Origin: Gemmatimonadales bacterium
Lineage (GTDB): Bacteria; Gemmatimonadota; Gemmatimonadetes; Longimicrobiales; Gaopeijiaceae
Direction of reading: 5' to 3'
Length of the DNA stretch: 42,322 nucleotides
Assembly (NCBI GenBank): GCA_007692605.1
Contig: REBS01000078.1
Location: forward strand, 1-42,322
This document shows, in pieces, positions 15,630 to 23,882 of the stretch (the stretch's first letter is position 1; the number at the start of each line of letters is the position of its first letter). The notes under the pieces are model-generated. The model was not told the DNA's origin. It made no database searches and saw only the letters and a program-made list of their open reading frames with translations. A program made the position numbers and the translations under genes.

Positions 15630-16664
15630 ATGAGCCGTCAGACGGAAGACCGGATCGCGGGGCTGGCGGCGCGTCAACACGGGATCGTCACGAGGGCGCA
15701 GTTGCTCGCGTCGGGGTTGTCGCCTCCAGCCATTCGACATCGGGTGAGAGTTGGCCGGCTTTGCCCTCTCCACCGGGGTGTCTACCGCGTTGGACCGATC
15801 CAGGCACCGCCTGCTCGGGAAATGGCAGCGGTGTTGGCGGGGGGGCCCGGGGCATTGCTCAGCCACCTGTCGGCGGCAGTCCTGCACGGACTGATCAAGG
15901 CTCCCAAGCCCTGGCCCAACCGAGGAACCGCGAGCGAACGTTCGATTAGCAAGTCACGTCCTCCGGCCCGTCGCGCCGAACGCCGCCCACGAAATCAGTC
16001 CGGCACGACCGGCCCAGCCGGGCGCTCCCGCAGCCCAGCTTCGCAACCGGTGGACATCACGATCCCCGCTGACCGCAACGTCTCGCGACCCGGGATACGG
16101 GTGCACCGGACCGTCAGCCTGGATCCCGACGAGCGGATGGTGCTCGGCGGGGTACCCGTCACAACGCCCGCTCGAACGCTGATGGATATGACGGTGGAAG
16201 TCGGGATCCGGGAGCTGGAAACAATGGTCGCCCGCGCTCAACGGGCCGAGATCCTGGGTGAGGATGCGCTGTTCGGCATGCTCGACCGCTATCGTAGACG
16301 ACCGGGGATCGCCGCTCTGCGGGCGGTTCTGGAACTCCCGGAAGGTCCCGCAATGATCCGCTCCGAGGCGGAGTCCCGGTTTCTGGCGCTCGTTCGCAAG
16401 GCGGGCCTTCCGATCCCGCGCGCCAACCTGAAGTGCGGTCGCTACGAGCTCGACTTCTTCTGGCCCGACGAACGGATCGTGATCGAGGTCGACGGCTACG
16501 GCTACCACTCTTCCCGAACGCGATTCGAGGGCGACCGCCGGAGGGACGCGTGGCTGAACGCCCGCGGCTTCAAGGTCATTCGGCTTTCGTGGCGCCAGAT
16601 CGTCGAGAGTCCCGTACCCACGATCGTGCAGGTAGGCCAGGCCCTGGCGAAGGCCGGCCGGTAG
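15630..16664 (+). CDS. AbiEi-like winged-helix domain fused to a DUF559 nuclease-like domain
   Basis: The 344-residue product has an N-terminal antitoxin-type helix-turn-helix (about 1-88: RQHGIVTRAQLLASGLSPPA, HRVRVGRLCPLHRGVYRVG), as in AbiEi-family proteins. A C-terminal DUF559 domain (about 243-325) of the Vsr-like PD-(D/E)xK fold follows. Candidate catalytic residues are Glu247 or Glu249, Asp275 in YELDFFW, and Glu286/Asp288 in IVIEVDGYGYH. Between them is a strongly basic, disordered-looking insertion (about 91-139) that splits the middle domain. Such proteins are common in actinobacteria and other high-GC genomes, often with no partner; no AbiEii toxin gene lies next to it. The start was chosen at the beginning of conserved sequence, because the frame upstream only translates the tandem repeats. 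A role in DNA processing or defence is plausible but unproven. Confidence 0.82.
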   Translation: MSRQTEDRIAGLAARQHGIVTRAQLLASGLSPPAIRHRVRVGRLCPLHRGVYRVGPIQAPPAREMAAVLAGGPGALLSHLSAAVLHGLIKAPKPWPNRGTASERSISKSRPPARRAERRPRNQSGTTGPAGRSRSPASQPVDITIPADRNVSRPGIRVHRTVSLDPDERMVLGGVPVTTPARTLMDMTVEVGIRELETMVARAQRAEILGEDALFGMLDRYRRRPGIAALRAVLELPEGPAMIRSEAESRFLALVRKAGLPIPRANLKCGRYELDFFWPDERIVIEVDGYGYHSSRTRFEGDRRRDAWLNARGFKVIRLSWRQIVESPVPTIVQVGQALAKAGR

Positions 16665-16675
16665 CTACCGAACGA

Positions 16676-16720
16676 CGGAGAGGCCTTCCGGAGGCTGGGG
16701 TGCCCCGAAAGACCTCTCCG
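16676..16720 (+). terminator. Imperfect inverted repeat, possible transcription end
   Basis: CGGAGAGGCCTTCCGG and its partner ending in GAAAGACCTCTCCG can pair over about 19 nt with three mismatches around a short GC-rich loop. It lies 11 bp past the AbiEi/DUF559 stop. There is no T-run on either strand, so a Rho-independent role is weak. Confidence 0.4.
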
Positions 16721-16889
16721 GTCATTGATGGTGCGCTGGGCAGAAATCGGTCGTGCGTCACGCAGGACGCTGGGTTCCGGACAGGGTCGAGCATGCACTG
16801 TCCGGCCAAGCCACAAGCCCGGTAGGTAGGGGCGAGGTGTCGGCCAGTGAAAGCGACCCTCCGAACGGAACATCGAATGCCGCGCCCGC

Positions 16890-17429
16890 TCAGCCCTGCG
16901 TGCAGATCAGCCCCGTGTACGCGACCGAGATGTCCCCATTGCCGTCTCGCGGCGGGCGACCTTCCTGCTCGGCCGCTTCGAGGTCCGCAAAGTCGAGCTC
17001 GAGCGTCCCCTCGACGTCGATCGCCCCGAGTGCGCCCTCCCAGGCACCCTGACCCCGGACGATGCGGTAGGAGTTCACGAGGGTGTAGACCGGCGGGTTC
17101 AACGGGATCTGGAAGCCCCGGTCCTCGGTATCGAAGGAGTCGACGGGCTCCGTGTCGGGCGGCGAGGTGATGAACCGGTGCTGGGTGGCGAGCCGGATCA
17201 CCCCTCCCTCCATGAAGGTGGTCTGCGGGGGGGCGATGTTGAAGGTGATCCCCTGAAGGGATCCGGTCACCTCTGAGGCATCGAGGACGTTTCCGACGAT
17301 GTTTCCGGCGATCTCCCGGCAGTCCCAGGCACCCTCTTCGACCGCGGTGGGGGAGTCGCTTCCGCACGCCACCGGGGTGAGAATCGCCAGGGCGGTCAGA
17401 GAGAGAACGACGCGCTTGTGGTTGAACAT
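16890..17429 (-). CDS. Small predicted lipoprotein of unknown function
   Basis: The 179-residue product begins [27 protein letters not shown]: a basic start, a hydrophobic segment and a probable lipidation cysteine at residue 22. The lipobox is imperfect, with Pro at -3. The mature part is beta-rich with repeated short strands and a late acidic stretch ([17 protein letters not shown]). I do not recognise a family. It contains few cysteines (Cys22, one near 37, one at the end, ICTQG). It lies 16 bp downstream of the small 79-residue gene on the same strand, so both are probably transcribed together, divergently from the BTAD regulator. It would sit on the periplasmic side of a membrane. Confidence 0.72.
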
Positions 17430-17445
17430 GGGTTGGGTCTCCCAG

Positions 17446-17685
17446 CTACGGAGTGGTGGAGGATTCGGGGGGCGCCGGGTCGCGTGTCTTGTCCGACGAC
17501 CCCGAAATGCGAATGTTGTCGGAGGGACCGGCTGCAGACCGGACGATCGTCATCAGCTCCTCCTCGGTGACGAAGGTCCTTTTCGTGCCGGTGTCGAGGT
17601 GTTCGACGACGCCTCGGATCTCCTCTCCTCCAACCGCCGAGACCGGTCGGTGCAGCCGGAGCATGAGATAGGTGAATCGATCCAT
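17446..17685 (-). CDS. Small conserved-looking protein, 79 residues
   Basis: The product reads [20 protein letters not shown], then a core of the type [20 protein letters not shown] followed by MTIVRSAAG. The pattern of a strand, VEHLxTG, a strand with Phe and an acidic helix EEL is one I associate with small proteins found beside regulators in high-GC bacteria, but it has no known function. The C-terminal 20 residues are Asp/Ser/Pro-rich and likely disordered. It is the first gene of a probable two-gene minus-strand unit with the lipoprotein. It is divergent from the BTAD regulator, with about 198 bp between starts. The Shine-Dalgarno sequence is weak. I regard it as a real gene on pattern and position. 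Confidence 0.6.
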
Positions 17686-17810
17686 GGCGCTCAGGGGTGA
17701 GGGGAACGGAATGGGGCGGGCCCCAACGAACAGACCCAAGCTCGGGAGCGCCCGCCATCCGGGCGTTATCTGGCCGTTAACCGACCGCCGACCGCAGCCG
17801 CATCCCGACT

Positions 17811-17830
17811 GTAGACCGTTGCAGACCGTT
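17811..17830 (+). promoter_or_regulatory. Tandem 10-bp direct repeat, possible operator in the divergent region
   Basis: G(T/C)AGACCGTT occurs twice head to tail in the 198-bp region between the small gene and the BTAD regulator. A looser relative (GGCCGTTAAC) lies about 40 bp upstream. BTAD/SARP regulators bind short direct repeats, usually with an 11-bp period, so this 10-bp pair is a candidate autoregulatory site only. Confidence 0.3.
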
Positions 17831-17883
17831 GCTCTCCGATCCCCGCGGCATCCGATCCGCCGGACGCAGCCGGCCTCCACCCG

Positions 17884-20800
17884 ATGCAGGCGCCGACCAT
17901 GAGCGACATGGAGGAGGCCCAGATCCGGTTGCGCACGCTGGGCGGGCTCGAGGCCACCCGTAATGGCGCCGAGGTCCTGACGGGCCGCCGCAAGCTCCTG
18001 GGACTTCTCGCCTACCTCGATGCGCGGGGCCCCGAGGCCCTCCGGCGAGAAGAGGTGGCCGACGCCTTCTGGGGGGACAGCGGAGAGGAGAAGGCCCGCC
18101 GCTCCCTTCGTCAGGCGATCCATCATCTGAGGGCCGAGCTGGGCGAGATCATCGTCGCCGACGACGAGCACCTGGGACTTCGGCGCGATCGGGTGCGCAG
18201 CGACGCGCGCGATCTCGAGGAGGCCGTCCGGGAAGGGAGGCCCGAGTCGGCTCCGATCGATCGGGGACCGGAGTACCTGCGGGGCGCGCACGACATCGGC
18301 TCGGCTCCCTTCCGCTTCTGGCTCGATGCCGAGCAGGCCCGAATCCGCTCGCTCTTCGCGGCGGCATGTGAAGGTCGGGTGACCGAAGCGCTGGCTCGGG
18401 GGGATGCCGAGGCGGCGGCGAGTGCCGCCGAACAATGGACGCGAGGGCTTCCCCTCGATGAAGCCGGACACGCGTCGCTCCTCGCTGCTCTCGCACGAGC
18501 GGGCCGTACCGACGAAGCCCTCGCCCACCACGCGGCCTTCCTGGAGCGCTACCGAGCAGAGTTGGGTGCCGACCCGGGCGAGGGGATCATGGACGCCGCC
18601 GAGGCGCTTCGGAAGGGGGGTCTTCGGGATGGGGGTCCCGGGACCGTAGGGCTCGCGAATGAAAGAGTCCGGACCGAGGTGATCGGTAAGAAGTCATCTC
18701 CGGGCCAGGCGCGCCCGGTCGAAGCGCGACGGTCCAGTCGCGGTAAGGGTCCGGGGGCGGCAGCGCTCTTTTCACCCAACCTGATCGGGCGAGACCCGTT
18801 GCTCGAAGAGCTGTCCAGGCTGTGGGAGGACGTGCGGGGCGGGCGTCCGGGTGTCCGCTTCCTTTCGGGCGCCACGGGGGTCGGAAAGTCGCGCCTGCTC
18901 GAGGAATTCCAGAGCAGGGTCGCCGGGGGGGCTTCGGGCGACACGGCCCCTCGCGGAGACGCCGTTCGGCCTCTCCTCCTGCAGGCCCGCGCCCTGCCGT
19001 CGACCCGGAGTTCGGATTGGAGCACTCTCGAAATGCTCCTGCGCGGTCTCGCCGAGGCTCCCGGTCTGGGGGGCGCGCCCGACGATGAGCTGGCCCGCGT
19101 GGCGAGTCTGGTGCCGGGGATTCGGGATCGCTTCCGGACCCTGCCCTCGGGGGAGCGGGACGACCCGATCTCGATGGGTGCCGCCCTGGCGCGGGTGCTG
19201 GCCGATGTGGCCGTCGAGACTCCGATTCTGATCGCCCTCGACGACCTCCCCGATGCCGACACCGCTACGGTGCTGACACTGACGGAAGTCGTTCGGCGCG
19301 CTCCGAAGGGCGTCCTGATCCTGCTTGTGACCGATCCCGTCGAGGCCGACCCGGATCTGGCGGGACTCCTGCGGCTCGAGCACGTCGAAGAGCGGTCTCT
19401 GCGCCCCCTGAATCGGGCTGGGCTTTCTGAGCTTCTGAAATCGATGTTCGCGGCTGACCCCCGGACCCATGAGCAGGTCCTCTCGCATGTGGAGCGGGCA
19501 TCGGGGGGCAACCCCCTGCTGGCGGTCGCGCTGGTCGCTGCCCTGGCGGATCGCGGCGATCTGCACCCCGACCCGGATGGCCGCTGGCGCCTTCGGGCCG
19601 AGCTGGACCCGAAATCACCGGAGCTGGTCGAGGGGGTCGCGGCCGCTCTCGAACCTCGCCTGGCGACCCTCCCTGCCCCGGCCCGGATGATTCTCGAGGC
19701 GCTCGCGGTCCTCGGGGCGCCGTCCGCCCCCGACCTTGTGCGCGAGGTCGCGGGATTGGGGTCGGCCGGGTTCCGCGACGCCCTGGATCGAGTGCTGTCA
19801 CGACGCCTGGTGCGCCGGACTCCGATCGGGGAGGGCGTCGAGGGCATCGATCTGGCCCACGGGCTCCTCCGGCAGGTGGTCTACGATCGCCTGAATCCGG
19901 CACGCAGGCAGGATCTGCATGCGAATGCGGTGCGGGCGTTGGAGTCGCGAGCCGACCGAGAGCCCCTTATCGCGGCCGCTCTGCCGCACCATCGTCGTCA
20001 TGCGGGCGGTGGAGGGAGGGAGAAGGGAGGGCGCCGCTGGAGGCTTGCGGCCGGAATCGCCGCGATCGTGACCGCGGGAGTTGCGGTGCTTGCACTCTGG
20101 CCCGACGGGGCGCCGCCCCCGTCCCCGACCGATACCCTGGCGGTGTTCACCTTCGGGCAGACCGGTCCATCGGACGGCGCCTGGCTGGGAGAGGGGGCTG
20201 CCGACCTACTGACGGCGGGGCTCGAGGGTCTCGGGGAGCTGCGCACGATCGACCGGCACGCGGTGGTGGCTGCACTCGCCGGTGGTCCCTCGGGACCCCC
20301 GGAGGCCTCCGAAGTGGCCCGTGGACTCGGGGCGGGTCGGTTCGTGCTGGGGACCGTGGTCGAGAGCGGTGGGCGCATCCACCTGCAGGCGACCCTCTAC
20401 GGAACCGATGGAGGGGCCCCGGCGACGGTCGAGACGTCTCCCCTTCCCGCCGCGTCGCTCTTCGAAGGGGTCGACGAACTGGTGCGGGGACTGGTTCCGT
20501 ATCTGGTCTCGGACCCCTCGCCCGCTCGAGCCGAGGTGGCCTCGAGGACCACCGGGTCGATCCCCGCGCTCAGGGCTTTTCTCGAGGGCGAGTCGGCCTT
20601 CCGGGGCGGGCGGTACGATCGGGCTCTCGATGCCTATGCCCGAGCGCTTGCGGCGGACTCCCTCTTCGGCCTCGCCCACCAGAGGAGAGCGCTCGCGCTC
20701 GAGTGGGGCGGGACCGCCACCCCCGCGGAGATGCGGGAGTCGCTCGATCGTGCCCGACTGCACGGCGACCGGCTCCCGTCCCGGGACCGCCAGCTCCTCG

Positions 20801-22014
20801 AGGCCGTGCACCGCTACCATGCCGGCGAGACCGTCCAGGCCGAGAGCGCACTTCGCACCCTCCTGGCTTCGGAGCCCGAGTTCGTCGACGGCTGGTACGC
20901 GCTGGGCGAAGTGCTCTTTCACGGCGCCCCCCGAGTGGGACGGTCCGGAGCGCTGAACGAGGCGCGCGAGGTCTTCGAACGCGTGATCGAGATGAATCCC
21001 GACCACAGCGAGGCCATGCTGCACCTCGTCCGACTCTCGGCCCTGGCCGGTGATCGTACCGCGGCGGTCTGGCAGATCGAGGCGCTTCGCACCTCGCCCT
21101 TGCGCGATTCCCCGGTGCTCCTGCCCTCGGAGGTGATGGTCGGGTGGATGATCGGTGACTCCGTCGAGATGGAGAGGCTGCAGGACCGCCTGGAGCGGGC
21201 CCCGCCGATCCCGGGATTCGTGGCGGCGGCCTTCGTGGCGACCTACGGGGGCGATCCCGAGGGGGCGGCCCGGGTTCTGGAGTCCCTCGTCGGTTCGGGT
21301 CGCCCCGCGTCGGTACGGGCCGCGTCGCATCTGTGGCGGGCGGGATTCCTCGCGGCGGCGAGCAGCGATCCCCGGGCTGTGGCGCAGGAGTTGGACGCGG
21401 GCCGGGCCCTCTCGTCGGTCCTGGGCACTCACTACGAAGCCCTGCACCTGGCGCACCCCGACCGCCGGGCGACCCCCGATACGGCGAGGATCGCGCGATG
21501 GCTCGATGAGTGGCCCCCGTCGGAGCGGGATGTGGATCAGGGGTTGGGGCTGGAAATCCCCGGGGTGACCGGACATCCGGGTCTGGAGCGGGTCCTGGAG
21601 CTCTACCTGGAGGGGCTCCTGCGTGCCCAGGTCGGAGAGGTCGAAGCCGCGGGCCGCCTGCTCGAGAGCCTGCGCACCGAGTCCGCCCCGGACCCGCAGA
21701 CCGATCAGCTCCAGCGCTCCCTCGCGGCCGGACTCGAGGCCGAACTGCACCTTGGGGCAGGGCGCTTCGACGACGCGATCCGGGCGCTGGGGGGTGTCCA
21801 CTTCGAGACCTGGCACCAGGCCGCTTTCTCGTCGCCCTTCTTCGCCCTGGCCCGCGAGCGCTACCTCATGGCCGTGGCCCTCGACCGGGCGGGACGCAGT
21901 CGGGAAGCCCTCGAATGGTATCGCTCGGTGGGGGTCGCGACTCCCCACGACGCCCTGTATCGAAGCACGGCAGAAGAGCGCGCCCGGACGCTGACGGAGT
22001 CCGTGCGCCCCTGA
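17884..22014 (+). CDS. BTAD-type regulator with AAA ATPase, membrane anchor, TolB-like domain and TPRs
   Basis: The 1376-residue protein joins several modules. Residues about 14-87 form a winged-helix DNA-binding domain (RLRTLGGLEATRNG to RRSLRQAIHHLRAELG). About 100-240 is a BTAD helical domain. From about 298 an AAA/NACHT-like ATPase follows, with Walker A GATGVGKSRLL near 329 and a possible Walker B strand ILIALDDLPDAD. Near 718-740 is one hydrophobic segment (LAAGIAAIVTAGVAVLALWP). Next is a TolB/FlgO-like domain (VFTFGQTGPSDGAWLGEG, GRFVLGTVVESGGRIHLQA), then TPR-like helices to the end. With a single membrane pass, the DNA-binding and ATPase parts would face the cytoplasm and the TPRs the periplasm, as in CadC/ToxR-type one-component sensors. 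Three nearby in-frame ATGs leave the exact start open. It probably controls its divergent neighbours, which is inference. Confidence 0.85.
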   Translation: MQAPTMSDMEEAQIRLRTLGGLEATRNGAEVLTGRRKLLGLLAYLDARGPEALRREEVADAFWGDSGEEKARRSLRQAIHHLRAELGEIIVADDEHLGLRRDRVRSDARDLEEAVREGRPESAPIDRGPEYLRGAHDIGSAPFRFWLDAEQARIRSLFAAACEGRVTEALARGDAEAAASAAEQWTRGLPLDEAGHASLLAALARAGRTDEALAHHAAFLERYRAELGADPGEGIMDAAEALRKGGLRDGGPGTVGLANERVRTEVIGKKSSPGQARPVEARRSSRGKGPGAAALFSPNLIGRDPLLEELSRLWEDVRGGRPGVRFLSGATGVGKSRLLEEFQSRVAGGASGDTAPRGDAVRPLLLQARALPSTRSSDWSTLEMLLRGLAEAPGLGGAPDDELARVASLVPGIRDRFRTLPSGERDDPISMGAALARVLADVAVETPILIALDDLPDADTATVLTLTEVVRRAPKGVLILLVTDPVEADPDLAGLLRLEHVEERSLRPLNRAGLSELLKSMFAADPRTHEQVLSHVERASGGNPLLAVALVAALADRGDLHPDPDGRWRLRAELDPKSPELVEGVAAALEPRLATLPAPARMILEALAVLGAPSAPDLVREVAGLGSAGFRDALDRVLSRRLVRRTPIGEGVEGIDLAHGLLRQVVYDRLNPARRQDLHANAVRALESRADREPLIAAALPHHRRHAGGGGREKGGRRWRLAAGIAAIVTAGVAVLALWPDGAPPPSPTDTLAVFTFGQTGPSDGAWLGEGAADLLTAGLEGLGELRTIDRHAVVAALAGGPSGPPEASEVARGLGAGRFVLGTVVESGGRIHLQATLYGTDGGAPATVETSPLPAASLFEGVDELVRGLVPYLVSDPSPARAEVASRTTGSIPALRAFLEGESAFRGGRYDRALDAYARALAADSLFGLAHQRRALALEWGGTATPAEMRESLDRARLHGDRLPSRDRQLLEAVHRYHAGETVQAESALRTLLASEPEFVDGWYALGEVLFHGAPRVGRSGALNEAREVFERVIEMNPDHSEAMLHLVRLSALAGDRTAAVWQIEALRTSPLRDSPVLLPSEVMVGWMIGDSVEMERLQDRLERAPPIPGFVAAAFVATYGGDPEGAARVLESLVGSGRPASVRAASHLWRAGFLAAASSDPRAVAQELDAGRALSSVLGTHYEALHLAHPDRRATPDTARIARWLDEWPPSERDVDQGLGLEIPGVTGHPGLERVLELYLEGLLRAQVGEVEAAGRLLESLRTESAPDPQTDQLQRSLAAGLEAELHLGAGRFDDAIRALGGVHFETWHQAAFSSPFFALARERYLMAVALDRAGRSREALEWYRSVGVATPHDALYRSTAEERARTLTESVRP

Positions 22015-22052
22015 CCAGCCCTCGGGGTCGATCCGGCAGAGTCACCACCCGG

Positions 22053-22098
22053 CAAGACAAAACGGGTGCGAGGGGCCGATCGCGCCCCCCGCACCCGT
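22053..22098 (-). terminator. Intrinsic terminator downstream of ahcY
   Basis: The 14-nt arms at 22062-22075 and 22085-22098 (ACGGGTGCG core) pair with one mismatch around a 9-nt loop. Read on the minus strand the stem is followed by TTTTGTCTTG. It lies between the convergent BTAD regulator and ahcY. On the plus strand there is no T-run, so it mainly serves ahcY. Confidence 0.85.
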
Positions 22099-22122
22099 CC
22101 TTCGGCCTTCCCTCGGTCCGCC

Positions 22123-23631
22123 TCAGTACCGGTAGTGCTCCGGCTTGTAGGGGCCCTCGGGGGGCACGCCGATGTACTCGGCCTGATCGGGCGTGAGCTC
22201 GGTGAGCCGCACCCCCAGCTTGTCCAGGTGCAGGCGCGCCACCTTCTCGTCGAGATGCTTCGGCAGTGTGGTCACGCCCATCTCGTACTCGTCGGCGTGC
22301 CGGTGCAGCTCGATCTGCGCCATCACCTGGTTGGTGAACGACGCCGACATCACGAAGGACGGATGCCCCGTCGCGCAGCCCAGGTTGAGCAGCCGCCCCT
22401 CGGCCAGCACCAGCACCGAGTGCCCGTCGGGGAAGATGAACTCGTCGAGCTGCGGCTTGATCGTGTGCCGCTTGATCGGTTTCTTCTTGAGACCCGCCAT
22501 GTCGATCTCGTTGTCGAAGTGGCCGATGTTCCCGACGATCGCCTTGTCCTTCATCCTCGCCATGTGGTCGGCGGTGATGATGTCCTTGTTGCCGGTGGCG
22601 GTGACGAAGATGTCAGCGGTCTCGAGCACGTCCTCCAGGCGGACCACCTGGTAGCCCTCCATGGCGGCCTGAAGTGCGCAGATCGGATCGATCTCGGTGA
22701 TCAGCACCCGGGCCCCCTGGCCTCGCAGCGCCTGGGCGCATCCCTTGCCCACGTCTCCATACCCGCAGATCACCGCCACCTTGCCCGAAAGCATGACGTC
22801 GGTGGCGCGCAGGATCCCGTCGGTCAGGGAGTGCCGGCAGCCATACAGGTTGTCGAACTTCGACTTGGTGACCGAGTCGTTCACATTGATGGCGGGGAAG
22901 AGGAGCGTCCCGTCGCGCATCATCTCGTAGAGGCGATGCACCCCGGTCGTCGTCTCTTCCGAGACCCCGCGAATGTCGGCCGCCACCCGGTTCCAGCGCG
23001 TGGGATCGACCGCGCGCACCCGGCGCAGGAGCTTCAGGATCTCGCCCCACTCCTCGGGGTCGTTGTCCTCGTCGAACTCGGGAATCTCGCCGGCGTCCTC
23101 GAACTGCTTGCCACGGTGCACCAGCAGCGTCGCATCGCCCCCGTCATCGAGAAGCAGGTTGGGTCCGCCACCATCCGGCCACATCAGCGCCTGCTCGGTG
23201 CACCACCAGTATTCCTCGAGCGTCTCTCCCTTCCAGGCGAAGACGGGCACGCCCTTCGGGTCGTCGGGGGTGCCGTCGGGGCCCACCACGGTGGCGGCGG
23301 CCGCATGGTCCTGGGTCGAGAAGATGTTGCACGACACCCAGCGCAGATCGGCGCCGAGCTCCCGGAGGGTCTCGATCAGGACCGCGGTCTGCACGGTCAT
23401 GTGCAGCGATCCCATGATCCGGGCGCCCTCGAGCGGTTTCTGGCCGGCGTACTCTTCGCGCAGCGCCATCAGCCCCGGCATTTCGTGCTCGGCCAGCCGG
23501 ATCTCGTCTCGTCCGAGTTTCCAGAGTCCCAGGTCCGCCACCTTGAAGGGGGGGCGATCGGAGGGGTCTCCGGATCCCATGATGTCCTCGGGGGCCTCGC
23601 GTCCCTGGTCCTCTATTACGGCAGTGTCCAT
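22123..23631 (-). CDS. ahcY: Adenosylhomocysteinase (S-adenosyl-L-homocysteine hydrolase)
   Basis: AhcY reversibly splits S-adenosylhomocysteine into adenosine and homocysteine and so relieves product inhibition of methyltransferases. The 502 residues show the substrate-side segments [29 protein letters not shown], and [19 protein letters not shown]. The NAD-binding domain follows ([59 protein letters not shown]). The conserved C-terminal tail is YKPEHYRY. It has the bacterial-type insertion in the central part, giving a length somewhat above the typical 430-480. GAGGAG at 23640-23645 precedes the ATG by 8 nt. The product homocysteine could feed the methyltransferase/MTHFR enzymes at the left edge of the window. 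A strong terminator follows. No SAH riboswitch motif was seen in the leader. Confidence 0.97.
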   Translation of the reverse strand: MDTAVIEDQGREAPEDIMGSGDPSDRPPFKVADLGLWKLGRDEIRLAEHEMPGLMALREEYAGQKPLEGARIMGSLHMTVQTAVLIETLRELGADLRWVSCNIFSTQDHAAAATVVGPDGTPDDPKGVPVFAWKGETLEEYWWCTEQALMWPDGGGPNLLLDDGGDATLLVHRGKQFEDAGEIPEFDEDNDPEEWGEILKLLRRVRAVDPTRWNRVAADIRGVSEETTTGVHRLYEMMRDGTLLFPAINVNDSVTKSKFDNLYGCRHSLTDGILRATDVMLSGKVAVICGYGDVGKGCAQALRGQGARVLITEIDPICALQAAMEGYQVVRLEDVLETADIFVTATGNKDIITADHMARMKDKAIVGNIGHFDNEIDMAGLKKKPIKRHTIKPQLDEFIFPDGHSVLVLAEGRLLNLGCATGHPSFVMSASFTNQVMAQIELHRHADEYEMGVTTLPKHLDEKVARLHLDKLGVRLTELTPDQAEYIGVPPEGPYKPEHYRY

Positions 23632-23663
23632 GTCGTGTTCTCCTCATTGGGTTCGGCGCCGGC

Positions 23664-23712
23664 GATTCGTCCGGCCCCGTTCGGCCCGCGTCCATTACGT
23701 GGGCCCGTTCGG
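23664..23712 (-). repeat. Imperfect direct repeat in the ahcY leader region
   Basis: On the minus strand CCGAACGGGCCCACGTAAT and CCGAACGGGGCCGGACGAAT occur about 29 bp apart, 30-80 bp before the ahcY start. They may form alternative stems in a leader RNA or be regulator sites. They do not match the SAH riboswitch core known to me. Confidence 0.35.
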
Positions 23713-23882
23713 TGTTTGGAATCTCGTGTACCACTCACCTGCGATTAGGTGCCGCGGGGCCGAGGCGGAGTCCGGGGCCGCCGGGTCGGAACGGGGTCGG
23801 GTACCGCGGGGGTGGGGCTCGCAGGGGTGGCGCCGTATACTTCCACGGCACACTTCGAGCGCCCGGCGAGCTGTTGGCGGCA

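Noticed and set aside
23632..23760. SAH or SAM riboswitch ahead of ahcY
   Set aside because: The conserved core sequences known to me are absent from the leader.
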